33,779 nucleotides of DNA from Cytospora piceicola (lineage: Eukaryota; Ascomycota; Sordariomycetes; Diaporthales; Cytosporaceae), in NCBI GenBank assembly GCA_023375675.1, contig JALQBC010000091.1, forward strand, positions 1 to 33,779, read 5' to 3'. Positions 18,904-30,500 of this stretch are shown piece by piece. Every line of letters starts with the position of its first letter. Position 1 is the first letter of the stretch. Position numbers and translations under genes: made by a program. A model generated the notes under the pieces. It was not told where the DNA came from. It ran no database searches and saw nothing but the letters and a program-made list of their open reading frames with translations.

Positions 18904-19037
18904 AGAGGGTATATGAACAACCCCAGCACTACCTACCGATATACACACATATTGCTCTCCTCTGCAGCCCCCGCGTCCATTCTATATCTGTTCAAATTAC
19001 CGCTTCTTGACCCCAGAGCTCTGAAAGCAAGCAAGCC

Positions 19038-19106
19038 ATGACCAACAACAGCGCCGCCGCAGATTCCGCGGATTCATTGGGCGGTTCCGATTCGCAGAAA
19101 GAACGG
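19038..19106 (+). pseudogene. 5' fragment of an interrupted gene (23 codons)
   Basis: A well-formed start (ATG after CAAGCC, GC-rich codons) opens a frame rich in Ala, Asp, Ser and Asn. It runs 23 codons straight into the terminal repeat of the DNA transposon at 19109, whose TA target site is 19107-19108. No continuation of the frame is visible beyond the element at 20982. Either the gene was truncated by the insertion plus later loss, or an intron beginning at the target site led to an exon that has been lost. Function cannot be told from the fragment. Confidence 0.4.
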
Positions 19107-19108
19107 TA

Positions 19109-20979
19109 AGTCAAACACCCTATAAGTGGGCCACCCCCTTATATAGGCCACCTCCTTCACCGCTACTTCCCCCCTATATAACTCCCTTATTTCTTAACCA
19201 ATTCTTATCTAAATTAATTCATTTTTATATTATTTAATTCCCTTAATTATTATATCTTTTTATCTCGAAGTCGACGTTAAAGATGCCTTCGTAGCTATTA
19301 AGAACAGAAAGTCTATTAGGCAGGCTTTTTTCGAATAGTTAGTACTAAAGAGTACCTTATAAAACAGACTTTAAAGCTACTAACTATTCTAAATCGCCTA
19401 TATACTTAGGTAAAAGCTTTCGAAGGCTTAAGAAGACTATTTAGCTAAATAGGTTATTACTTAAGGCGATTTAAGCTTACTATTAACCTACGTTTAAGTA
19501 AAGGAATTTACTTAAAGGATCTTAGCTATTTAAAGCGACTTAAACCTTATCGGCTACTACTAAATAAAACGATTTTTAAAGAGAAATCCTTTAATTCGAA
19601 CTTAAAGAAGCTAAATAATAGAAGCTATAAGAGTTAATAAGGCTTATATAGCTATAATTAAGCCTTAGTTTTATTATTTAGCCTTCTTTTATATTAAGGC
19701 TATTAAGGCCGAGAACTGTTATAATATAAACAAGGCTAAAATTATAAAAGGCTAAGGCTTAAATAGTCTTGTTTTAAGTAGTTTTAAAAGCCGTTCGGTA
19801 TAGAAAAAAGTACTTAGTTCGAAGGCTTAAGTCTCTTTTATTAAAACTATTTCTGCTATAGACGTAACCTTCTTTTTTTTAGTTATTTTTAAAGGTAAAT
19901 CGGTTTAATAATAATAGTTTTTTTTAAATATTCGATTAAAGCTAAAATTCGACCTTTAAAGATTTATAGCGACAGAAAAGAAGTAAATAATAAATCTTAT
20001 AGCTATCTTTTAGCTAAAAGAAATCTTTATCCTTTATACTTAACCTTCTTACCGATTAAAAGCTTATTTACTTATTTTCGATAACTATAAAAGCTATATA
20101 ATAAACGATTTTATATAGCTTTACTTTCGAAATAATATATACTTTCTTTTCCTTTTAGCTTATACGTTTTACGTTTTTTAACCTTTCGATTTATTAGTCT
20201 TTTCTGCTTTTAAACAGGCTTATTAAAAGTACTTTTCGAGTTTAAGCTATTATAGTAGCTCTTTTATTATAGGAAAAAGGAACTTTCTCTTTTACTTTAA
20301 TAAAGCCCGGAAAAAAGGTTTAACGGCTTTAAATATTAAAAGTAAGTAGAAGGCGGCTAGGTTATAGTTAGTCTCGATAGCGAAGCCTTTAATAAGCCCT
20401 TTTTTTTTTCGAGAATCGAAATATAGTTAAAACTTTTTTTTATACGCTTATAAGAAAACTACTTAAGCTATCTCCGATTAAATCTAAACAGAATAGTCGT
20501 TCGAAAGGCGACAATACTATCTAGTTTACTTTTAAAAAGACTATCGACTTTTAAGCTTAATTAAATAACTTTTCGATTTTTAAAAAAAAAGATAATCGTA
20601 TAAAACGATTATTATTTAGAAAGGTTAAAAACGGTTAAAACTAAAAGGATATCGAATTAGTATAGGCTAAAAGAGAAAACGAAGAGCTAAAAGCTTAGTT
20701 AAAAGCTATCCGGCTTTCGAAACGAAGGAAGGTTAATATAAGCTTAAATACTAAGCTAGTTAAAGTTAGGGCTATTTATCGGGCTTAGTAGTAAGCTAAT
20801 AGCTTCGAAATTAGTTTTAATAAATTAAAAGGGTTTAATTACCTTATAGACGAAGAATCTTATATTAAAGTTAATTAGGTATTAAGAAATTAAGGAGTGA
20901 TTTAGGTGTGTTGATGGTGTTAAGTATTCGGGAAGGGTAGCCTATATTAAAGGGTGGCCTACTTATAGGGTGTTTGACT
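19109..20979 (+). mobile_element. Fot1/pogo-type DNA transposon, RIP-degraded
   Basis: The 1871-bp element starts AGTCAAACACCCTATAAG at 19109 and ends with its reverse complement at 20979. The terminal inverted repeats match at about 39 of 44 positions, mostly differing by C/T or G/A. A TA duplication flanks it (19107-19108 and 20980-20981). Length and the AGTCAA-CACCC start resemble Fot1 elements of Tc1/mariner-pogo type. The interior is extremely AT-rich and has no long frame. Near 19270-19370 the + strand still reads a pipsqueak-type helix-turn-helix signature of pogo transposases (AIKNRKSIRQA, then PKSTL-like) interrupted by TAG/TAA. Near 20776-20898 a Gln/Ala-rich C-terminal-like frame carries RIP-type stops. 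The transposase is dead. Confidence 0.88.
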
Positions 20980-21049
20980 TAGTTGCTAAGCTGCTTATAT
21001 GAAAATTACATAAGATATAGTCATATTAGTACTCTATCTATATAAGTAA

Positions 21050-24000
21050 TTACCGACTCCATAGTCTCTGAAGGCTGGATGAAGGTGTTATCGCGTTCAT
21101 AATCTTCGTTAATATGCTGAACTTTTCTTGGGAAGAATCACCAAACTCGTAATTGAATGTGGAATACGGCCGAGGGAAGTTGCCTTTTTCGTTGTCGTCG
21201 TTAGGATTCTTCCCACTAAGAATGTTGAAGATGGTCTTCATGCCCTTGGTCGTCCTAGCAAAAGCTAAGGCCTTGGTCGGCTGGTCGTCGTCCGGCATAG
21301 GAGAGGGATAGGCCTTTCGTGCCATCAGACAGTACAGAACGGTAGCAGCAAGACCAGCTGCATAGGCTGTGGCGAAGGAGCTGCCATTGGCTTGCTCGCC
21401 TGTCGACAGCGTGATATTCTCACCTGGGAGGATAAAGTTCGGCCTTTCGTGCACGTTCTTTGAGGATGTCTCACCGTAGACCGTGGCTGAGCCGATTCTG
21501 ATAACGCCATCAACCCCAACAGGAATAACCTGGTTCGTCTTCGCGCCGGCACCCTGATCAGGCACCGATCCGAAGATCAGCACCCTCTTCGACGCCACCG
21601 CCTTCTCAATAAGCTTCACAAATTTTGTCTCGTGCTCATCATCTCCTTCTCTGGCCTGACTCTCGAATGTCCAGCTCATCGAGATGATGTCGACCCCCAT
21701 CTGCAGGGCCCACTGGAGCGCCTGATCATACATGGTCAGCACTTGTGCCCAATCTCGAGGTATAGCATATTTCCGCTGCTTACCTCGTAACACGACGCAA
21801 TTGTAAACTTCTGGTTCTCGTCCTGGCCTGAGTCATCTAGCCGCGCGATGTAAAGCTCGGCCATGGGACAGACGTCGCGGATGCAGCGCGCCATCTCCGT
21901 ACCGTGGCTGCATGGACCAACAAAGTATTCTTGGTTGTCTGGCCTGAACGACTAACCCTTCTGTTTGCCGTCCAGCCATTGTAGCTTGGACCCGTCATCT
22001 AGCAGGGCGACCTTTACAGAGAGCTTTTTGTCCAGACCTAGGTTAAACAGGAATCCCTTAAGCTCCTCGAGTCTATTTATCCATTCAATCGCCTTCGGTC
22101 TGGCCATGGATATATTCTGGTTAGCATCAATTTAGGCACCTGGGCACACCCAACATGAAGAACGTTATAGGATCTGGGAGCTTACATGGCTTCAAGGCTT
22201 TGCTGCTGCTTGCTATCTTTGCCAGACCGTCGTTTGCTCTTCAAGTTCCCCTAGCCATCTTAGCTGGCCAAACCCCCATGGAAAGTCACCGTGACACCAT
22301 TGGACCCGAGCCATGTACACTGCTTGTTGATGCTCCGCTTGAACTCTGCTTCATAGCGCTTGCAGTCTTCCTTATCGCTCGCGTTCTGTAGGGCCCGTCA
22401 GCTGACAATACCATGTAGGCAGTATAACTCCTAAGAAGGGGGTGAAGGGACAAGGTGAAAGTCGCGTAAGAGTGTCTAACCTTGGGATGTATCTCCACTA
22501 CTAGTTTCTCAAGCTGTAATCCTCTGCATTGGCATATATTGCCCTGTTTAAACCTTCAACCCCCGTAATTGCCACTTGTGTTTTTCATCCTGGTCAGGCT
22601 TGAATCGCATACCCAGCCCCGAAGCACAGCCATGTTCCCGTGGGAGTAGAGATAAACTTCACGAGCATTTGGTACGGCAGTGGCGACGGTGTCGCAGCAA
22701 ATGTCGAACTTCTTCCACTTCCAGACCTCCACCTCGAAGTCGCGATCATCTTGCTCCTTTCCTCTGAATGCCTCTCTGATTGCAGCGTTTGTGTGCGGCT
22801 CGGGGCCGTCGTCGTCGACCTCCACGGTGAAGATTTTCCGTACTTTATCGTTCCACAACCAATCAAAAATCGCCGTATACGGATCTGGATCCGTAATCAT
22901 AGATCGAGCCTTTCCCTCTCCGCTCTCTTGGTCGTATTGACCCTCTCGCGCCTGCTTGGGTAGCTTGGCTGCCGAGTTGGAGGGCTCCTTTGCCTCGGTT
23001 TCCCAGTACGGCAATATGACGGAATCCAAGACTGATTCGAGAATTATACCAGATTGTGTTCTCATATTGTCGATGTATTCCTTGCTGAGCGTCATTGATT
23101 CACCTTTTAGATTGATGTAAAAATTCTTCTCTGCTCTGGACGTTAGAGGCTTGTATGTGTCTAGATATATCTCCATCAAGACAATTCTTGCCTTTTAATT
23201 TCTTTTTGTTTCAAATGTTTTTTCTGTCTCTTGATGGAAGTTTGCAAATGGAAGACAACTTACGTGACTGCACGTCCCAGTACAGGAACTCCTTCTTCTC
23301 TGCCCACGTGATGCCTTGGACGTTGGCCCCTTTACCATGGTTGTTGTTTTTCCTGTGGAAACCAATGCAAGTCTTCTTAAAGAGCTCTTCAGCACAGAAC
23401 CTCGATGACGCGCTCTTATCCATATTCCTTACCCCGATCTCCTTAAGCAGGCGGTAGGCCGTCTTCTCCTCATTGTCAACAGTCGTCTTGGAGAATATTG
23501 ATTCGGGGCAGCGCGCCACAAGGCACTCAATAACCGAAAAGAGAAGGTCGTAATCAATGGATTGCTCTTTATAAAGCCGAACCGCCATGTGCAGTGGTGT
23601 GTCCCCGCTCTCAGGCATAAATACGTGGCCCGGGCAGAGCTCGAGAAGGGTCCTGAAGCTATCTTGAGGAATGATCTGCGTGTTATCCTTCTGACCCCGA
23701 TCGAACATATTCGGTTTCAGTAGCGGCTGGACACACTTTGTGTGAGGCGCGTTCGCGAGCGCTGTCCGGAGAACTTTCTCTAACTTCTTGTTTTCCTCAA
23801 GCACCTTGTTGGCATCGACTACGTCTTGAAGGTAGCGGGGCCCTTTCTCACCACCATCTCCTTCTTCGAATAGTGCCGCGTCGGATATGACGCGATCGTG
23901 ATGATCTCGTCTGTCGTGTTTTTCAACCTCCTTTGACAAGCCTCGCCCCGTGCGACATTGATTTCGACGTCCCTTGTTTACACTCCAGAGAGGGCACGCC

Positions 24001-24521
24001 GTATCCTGGTCCTTTCCACACCTGGATTTGATTGCTTAAAGTCTCTCGACCACATCGGTAGGAATAAGTAGGTTGATCACCCGGAACAACATAGAAGCGT
24101 CGAGATTCAAGGCCTCAAACATCGGAATCGACTCATGACCATCTTCTTCGGTGAAGAGTCCGGGCTTCTGAAGAAGTAGCGTCTCAATGTTGTCAAGTAC
24201 TTCGGGCGAGTACATCAAATTGGGAAGATTACTAGTCTTCCTCTGTGTGCGCAATCTTGCGAAGGCCCTGTGTAACAGGTGGCATCTGCTGGAATCTCTC
24301 TCAAATAGGTACTTATTGTACTGGGGGTCTGCGAGGTTGACCGCTTTTCTTTTGATCTAGAAATTCGTAATCTCGTCGTGGCAGAGAAACGTCTTTGCGG
24401 TAACCCTATATTCGTCGGCGCTGGAATCTGCTATGTCGTTGGAGTATACATGTAGTGACTCGAAATTGTACCTTGGATCATCGCCACCTTGACCGTCACG
24501 CCGGCTGGCTCTATAGTACAT
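21050..24521 (-). pseudogene. Ankyrin plus subtilisin-like (S8) protease gene, inactivated by RIP
   Basis: One continuous minus-strand gene broken by stops at 24357-24359, 24036-24038, 22556-22558, 22260-22262, 22251-22253, 22132-22134 and 21952-21954. Each is TAA, TAG or TGA where CAA, CAG or CGA would restore the frame. Order: an N-terminal helical region, an ankyrin-like segment (GDTPLHMAVRLY near 23590), a linker, then a peptidase S8 domain with Asp in VALLDDG, His in CSHGTEMA and Ser in GSSFATAYAAG. A 62-bp intron (21783-21722, GTAAGC..CTGAC..CAG) is well supported. Other introns are likely at about 23261-23195 and 22190-22130, but their phases do not fit cleanly, so indels may also be present. 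Intracellular ankyrin-subtilase proteins are found among fungal NLR-like architectures. The 5' end is cut by the element at 24514. Confidence 0.8.
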
Positions 24522-25112
24522 GACAGTGAATCTCTGCGGAAAGTCACTTTATCACTATAGCTATACCAGATTCTTCGAAATAATCAGATTTATAAGTAAC
24601 AAATTTTATATTAATATCTAATTAATAAAACTATAAATAAAATTATAAAAAAGAATATTTAAATATTAAATATAAATAATATATTTATTATTTATTTAGT
24701 ATAATATTATATATATTTAATATAAATTAAATACTTTAAAACATTTAAAAAAACTAAGGTATAAATTTAAAAAGTTCGGGAATATTAAGAAATAAAATCT
24801 TAATAAATATAAATTTTCTTATTAAAGACAGGAACTTATCGGTAATAAGATAAGACTATATAAAAACTTTTCTATTTTCTATATTATAAAACTGCTTTTA
24901 TAAAGATAAAGACTTATTAAAATTAGAAAGTAAACTTATAAGTATAGTAGATATAATATTTAGTATATTATAAGAACTTTTAATTATTTAATTTAGTAGG
25001 GGGAGCTAGTAAATCGAGATATTTTCTTGATTTAGATTATTCTTATTCGGTTTTAGGTGTGTGTCTATTAACGAAAATCGACTTTCCGCAGAGATTGCAC
25101 TGTCGCGCACTA
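24514..25112. mobile_element. 599-bp non-autonomous element with terminal inverted repeats
   Basis: The left end TAGTACATGACAGTG-AATCTC and the right end (reverse complement TAGTGCGCGACAGTGCAATC) continue into identical CTCTGCGGAAAGTC on both sides, about 37 bp of inverted repeat. Differences are mostly C/T or G/A plus one indel. A TA dinucleotide flanks each end (24512-24513 and 25113-25114), fitting a Tc1/mariner-like target site. The interior is about 90% A+T with no frame. It is therefore a MITE-like or internally deleted element damaged by RIP, sitting at the 5' end of the ankyrin-subtilase pseudogene. Exact ends are uncertain by a few bases because TATA is repetitive there. Confidence 0.65.
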
Positions 25113-25613
25113 TAGGCTCCACCTTCCTGGAAGTTCAATTTGTAGCTGTTATGTCGACATGCAACGCGGATGAGAAAGAAGCATGAAGGTAATCAGGGCA
25201 AGGACTGAGTGAGAGTAGTTCGGTTAAAGCACACAGATTATTGAGAGGGAGGGAAAGAATAAAAAAAGAGGCCTTGAGTGGAATTTTTGGAGCACTCCCC
25301 ACCTCACTTGAGCAGCCAGAGCCAGTGAGTGAGAGACTTGGAAGATATCAGCTGCATCGCTAAGCGCGGGGTGAATGACAATCGTTAAGAACACGGCGTG
25401 CACAAGCTGATGGTTACTTCGGTATAACAAATGGAGCTGAACGGCACAAACGGCTGAACATGGGTCCTGCATTGAGTACTTCAGTACATATGGACGTAAG
25501 GGGCCCCTCTTAATGTAGGTACTTTCCTGGACACTCGGTACAAGTCTTGATCCACTTACTCTTTCATTTACATACTTCCCACCCAGAATCTTCCACTCGC
25601 TGGCAAAGAAATC
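25113..25613. other. GC-balanced intergenic region
   Basis: About 500 bp without a supportable gene. It separates the MITE-like element from the + strand gene starting at 25614 and should contain that gene's promoter. An antisense frame through it is a shadow of that gene. Confidence 0.45.
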
Positions 25614-26530
25614 ATGGCCGTGGATGCAGACCTGTTCTCCTTCGAGGTCCAGCTCAACACGGAGGACGCGGGCCGCGAATTCCACAGATATAATGATGGC
25701 GATGAGATACAGCGTCCCGACGTGGTCGATGACTGCTGCTCCAACCTACTGCTGATGGCGCGAATAGACCGCATCATCCACGGAAATGAGACGGAGAACG
25801 GGAGCCCAGCCACGCTGGTAATCTTCGGCTTCCGCTTCCATGGAATCAGCGAGATGCGTCGGTTCAAGCGGGCCATTATCACCATCACGTTCCGAGATGA
25901 ACAGAAGCGGTCCGGCGCTGCCGATCCGGAGGTCATCGCCCTGTGGCCTAACGGCGACTTCACGCTCGGCGAGCCTACTGTGGTTCGGTCGATCAGACCA
26001 AGAGCCTCGATGTAGGTGGGGAGGTGCAGGGAGGACAGGTTGTCGACGCCAATGCCCACGTCACTTAAAGCTGGGAGCGCAAGCAGAGCTTCACCAAGAC
26101 TGACCGGTCGACGTTGACCGGCTCCATCATCCTGGACCAGAAAATCCGCAACACAGGCAGAAACAACGCCGTCCGTTTAACTATCAGCGAGAATACAACG
26201 ACTCGCTCCGGCATCATCACGGACTCCAGGGCCGCTGTTCTACTGAGGCGCAAGAACGTCGTCGACCGATTTGCCGCGACCGTCAAGATCAAGGCCAAGG
26301 CGCATTTTCTGTACAATGCAATCAAGGGACTGCGAGACATATCGGGCTTCTCGCCTGGAAACGACCCAGTTATCTTCGTACCAGGTCAACTGTACCTGCG
26401 ACAGACGACAATGGCGGGGCCCCTCGAGACCAAGCTAGATGTGGAGGTAGACGAGAAGAACCTGAATGCCGCAAGGCTCGATGACCTGTTAGGCGTGCTT
26501 GGCACAACAGTGGTCTCTGTATCAATTTGA
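25614..26530 (+). pseudogene. Broken gene of unknown function (frameshift and stop)
   Basis: The ATG at 25614 opens a 133-codon frame rich in beta-like hydrophobic pattern (LLLMARIDRIIHG, ATLVIFGFRFHG, AIITITFRDE, EVIALWPNGDFTLGEP). The same protein seems to continue from about 25985 in another frame: DQTKSLDVGGEVQGG, then a TAA at 26067-26069 that CAA would restore. It then runs open to 26530 with TGSIILDQKIRN, NNAVRLTISENTT and KIKAKAHFLYNAIKGL. So one frameshift and one RIP-type stop break an ancestral protein of about 300 residues. It looks like a conserved, cytosolic, beta-rich protein (no signal peptide or membrane helix), but I cannot name the family. It sits between an ankyrin-protease and an NLR-like pseudogene, so a shared defence role is possible but unproven. 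Confidence 0.6.
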
Positions 26531-27576
26531 CAGAGGAGGGTATGGTTGCTTTTGTGGCGTGGGTCAGTAGACTCGTTGGGTACGATCATTACTGCTTTAA
26601 TTAGTTCATCGACGCATTCCTATTATAACCACACTTCGCTGGAATATAAGCCCCTAATCGATGCTACATAATTCCACAGATCAATACAGTTGTTCATGAT
26701 TTACCCACAACGTGACCCGAGGACCTGCGGGTGCTGATCGATGCTGTGGATGGTCCAGGCGCATTGAAATATGTACGTTTGCATATGATAATTAACTTGC
26801 CAGTAAGAGCAAACCACATTGTAGATCAAAATCAAAGTGGAGAGCAAGCACGGGTACAGCTTCAGAGAGTAATTGCAAGAGCACAAACTACTCGTGCCCC
26901 GGGTGGTGTTGATCTTCAGTACCGAGTGGTATAGCAGCAGTTCGCCCATTTGGTCACATGTGCACCCAGTACACACCGCGAGAACTATGGGCAGAGAGGA
27001 GAAGAACCTTCAAATGAACGCGGAGGGAATACGGAAAGGGCGGCACCTGGAAAATAACATCACACCATTCGATATTCGTGTAACACATCACTACCTACTG
27101 CAGCAGTGTCCCACTAATTAATGAGGCACGGCCACAAGTACATATTATGAGCATTTTACTGCAGATGTGCTTCAGCGGCATGTCTCATACAGATCTTATG
27201 GGCTTGAAAGGTATCAGAAACCTTCAGGTCCACCACATGTTCGTAAATCACACATTCATTGCAAGGGCCACCATATACCGTGTTCCCTTCACCTCAAAGA
27301 GCACGACTCCGGTTCCAGAACAGCCGGAAGGCGGTAGTAAGCTATTATCTACAGTTCGATTTGGTTCTTCAAAATATTTCCGTCGTGACATACCTAGTTA
27401 TCCTGAGACAGCGCAATTTGGTGTTGCAACATGGGAGATAGACCGCAAGCCAAGAAGCTGGGAAGAAGCCTATGGAGATACCGGTCAGTCTACCTGTCTT
27501 TGCTGCTAGGTAATGATGGTCAAGTGCTGACGAGTCCTTCCTATGATTTATCTTGTTCGGTCATCCCGACCCGGTC
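26531..27576. other. Region upstream of the NLR-like pseudogene, no clear gene
   Basis: Only short frames occur (the longest is about 120 codons at 27147-27509, with unremarkable composition). The region near 27340-27500 (SSKYFRRDIPSYPETAQFG and following) could be an upstream exon of the NLR-like gene, but I found no convincing splice pair. Nothing else supported. Confidence 0.4.
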
Positions 27577-30500
27577 ATGGAGTCAGATGCAGTGCCAGTC
27601 CCGGTCGTGGCCATGATCAAAAAGGTCGTACCTGAGGCCAGCGTTGTGAAGTGTGACATCTTTCATGACAGTGTCGCTACTCGTGTTCCGGATACGGACT
27701 CTGAATGTGAAAGTATCGTCAATACAAGTGAGACGAAAGAACAACAGGCTTCAGTCTTACTGAGATCTGAGCAACTGGCAATAGATAACCTCTTTTCGCC
27801 GACATGGATCAAGCATGAGGCAATAGATCTCCTTCATCGGATACAGCAAGACGCTCCCACCGATAAGATGTCGGGTGATCGGAGAAAGGTTCTCCTCGCC
27901 GGATACGGATTCGGTAGACTCGTGGTCAAACAGGTAACCACCTAGCCTCCCATGTTTCGCAACGTCCATCCTTCGAATTGAGTTGTCTAGTTAGCCGCTG
28001 ACGTACCCAGGCCATCATCATTGCAAACACGGAACCGAGATATTACGATGTGGCGTTGAGCGTTTCAAGCCTGGTGTTCTTCGCCACACCATACCACCAA
28101 ACAGGTCGTCTGGCGTAGGAGGAAGTAGTCATTGAGATGCTGAGAGCGACTGGAAAGAACTACCGGGGCCGACTTTCTCAAATCCTGTCGAGGCTCGTAG
28201 ACTGTTTCGCCTAGCTGTCGCAGCTCTTCTACAGATTTGCCTCAAAATACCCAACGAGCTATTTTATCAGTGGCGAGGATGCTGGAAATTCGACCATCAC
28301 AAGCTCTAACAATAACTTTGAGAGCGTGGTATCTTGGCCAGACGACAAGCACCACGGCCTTACGCTTTGCAACCGCAATTATTAACCTGGAAAATGTTAA
28401 GTTGCTCAGAAAGCACTTTGCCCCGCGTCACATGCTTTCGAGGCAATATAAAGGCATGTCCAACATATAGTTATTCTATACAGAACCTTCGTACCCGAGT
28501 CCTCTGCTGACGGCCGATAGGCATTACCAAGCACCTTCCAAGCACCTTAATGGAGCGTCGCAGGAAGAAATCGATAACACATACTTTGAAGCTCTTCAGT
28601 CGTTGTCGTCCTCTCCCTAGGTCCTCTGCGACACCAGCACCTTGGATAGACCGGACGACCTTATCGAACTGCAAGAGATCTACCGTCCGCTTCTCCAGGA
28701 TATTTCGCTCAACGAGTCTTGTGGCGGCTCCATCCAGGTGACCGGCCCCGCCGGGCTTGGGAAGTGGGCCCTTGTGAAGCTCATATCTGAAGACATGAGG
28801 CAGGAGTCATCAATGATTGTCATAGAAAACTCGGGTATTTCTTCCGAAGGATGCCCCTGGAGCCTGTACAGAGTCTACGTCTCGTTCATCCACCAAATTA
28901 TCTCTCAGAGGCCATCGCTCTTTCGTCCGGTCCACAACCTGGTGATTCAGACTCTGCGACAGGAGGCATGGACCACCGAAATCCTCAAAATCCTTCTCTC
29001 GTCCATCTTCCTCCACTCTCAAGACGTAGAGTTTCTAGTTTTGATTCAAGACCTGGAGGCCTGGCCATCCGCAGTGCAGGACTGGTGGTCCCAGATGCAT
29101 ACACTTTTCCCAGAGTCCAGAGGCTCGAGATGCACCTTTGTCATCAGTTGCCTCGAGTTAAACAGCGACATGACGCGTGGTAGGACGCTCCACCTGGACC
29201 TAAACGATTATTATAGTCAGACCAGGGCCGCCCTGATCGGGTTGAAACTGCGCCACCTCGAACAATCGTATCGCACTGATTCTTTGGCGGAGAGCCTCGA
29301 AAACGATGTCAACGATAGCATCGTTTCGGCGGCCAATGCTTTCGAGGGATCCTTCACAGCCACGAGCTCGTTACTGGAGCATATATACCATACGTTCACC
29401 CTGAGCTCCCGCAGCGCCATCACGCTGAATATCGAGAACTGCCCAAAGACCCCGGGGCCCCCCGAGGAGATGCTCTACCGAGAGCACATACAGAACCTGG
29501 CGGCCAAACCGCCGATGGTAAGATCGTGGACCACTATAACTCTTTCGTGGATACTACTCGCAGTGCGGCCACTACATGTCGAGGAGCTTGCGGTGGCCGT
29601 GGCGATCAATATGAGCCAGTCGAATATCGATGAGATCTACACGACCAAGCCTATGGACATTGAATGGGACCTAAAAAACCATCTGGGCAGCCTCATCGCA
29701 GTGGAGAACCGGCGCGTGCACATAGTCAGCTCGCTGGCCAAGAGGGTCCTGACAGAAGAATACATGAAAGACGACTTCACGCACCTCGAGACTGACTATA
29801 ACCTCACGCTCCTATGTCTGCACTACCTTACCATGATTTTCACTGACGGGAGGTCGGTGCTCTGGGGGAAATGCCTGTCCAGCGTGTCGTTCAAGCACCA
29901 GCTGCGAGAGCCCAGGAACCCGACGCTAGAATTCCTTTACTATGCTTGCCAGTTCTGGCCCACTCACTTCCTCCGAGATGGGGATCCTGATCAGTATCTC
30001 AAGAAAAGTGTGGCAGATTTCTTGAAGCAGCCTATGGCCACAAAATGGTTCAAGCTCCACCTATACAGCAATGGCTCGTCTTCCAATCCTCTCGTCGAGA
30101 GTCTTCACGAGCCTATCGAACGTGTTAAACCTAACGTGGCCAAGTCGAACACACTTGATGAATCGAACCAGGTGTCCACTGAAGGGGCCAAGCCAGTCGC
30201 GGTGGACGAGGTGTCACCGCCTTCAGCCACGGCAACTGATCTGCAAGACCTTGAGCCTGCAGTCACGATGGCCTGCTACATTGGCCTCACATCAATCGTT
30301 CCTGACCTCCTCCACGACAGCAAGCTGGCGTGTGAGCCGAAGGTAGTACATATGAAGCGTGGGCATTCGGAGCGCGATGTTGGCATCTTGAACATGGCCT
30401 CCAGGTTCTACGTGGCATGCGCCATGTCCAACGGGGACGACAGCACCGTGAAGCAACTCTTGGAGAACAGCCCTGAACGAATAAGCGGGTATTCTCCACT

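Noticed and set aside
19109..20979. Starship or other giant element captain gene
   Set aside because: The element is 1.9 kb with TIRs and a TA duplication; no tyrosine recombinase is seen anywhere in the window.
22155..22391. + strand frame with a signal-peptide-like start
   Set aside because: It is antisense to the ankyrin-subtilase pseudogene, whose minus-strand frame (NASDKEDCKRYEAEF and following) is clearly protein-like here.
25224..26059. Minus-strand frames of about 150-160 codons
   Set aside because: They are shadows of the + strand gene at 25614-26530.
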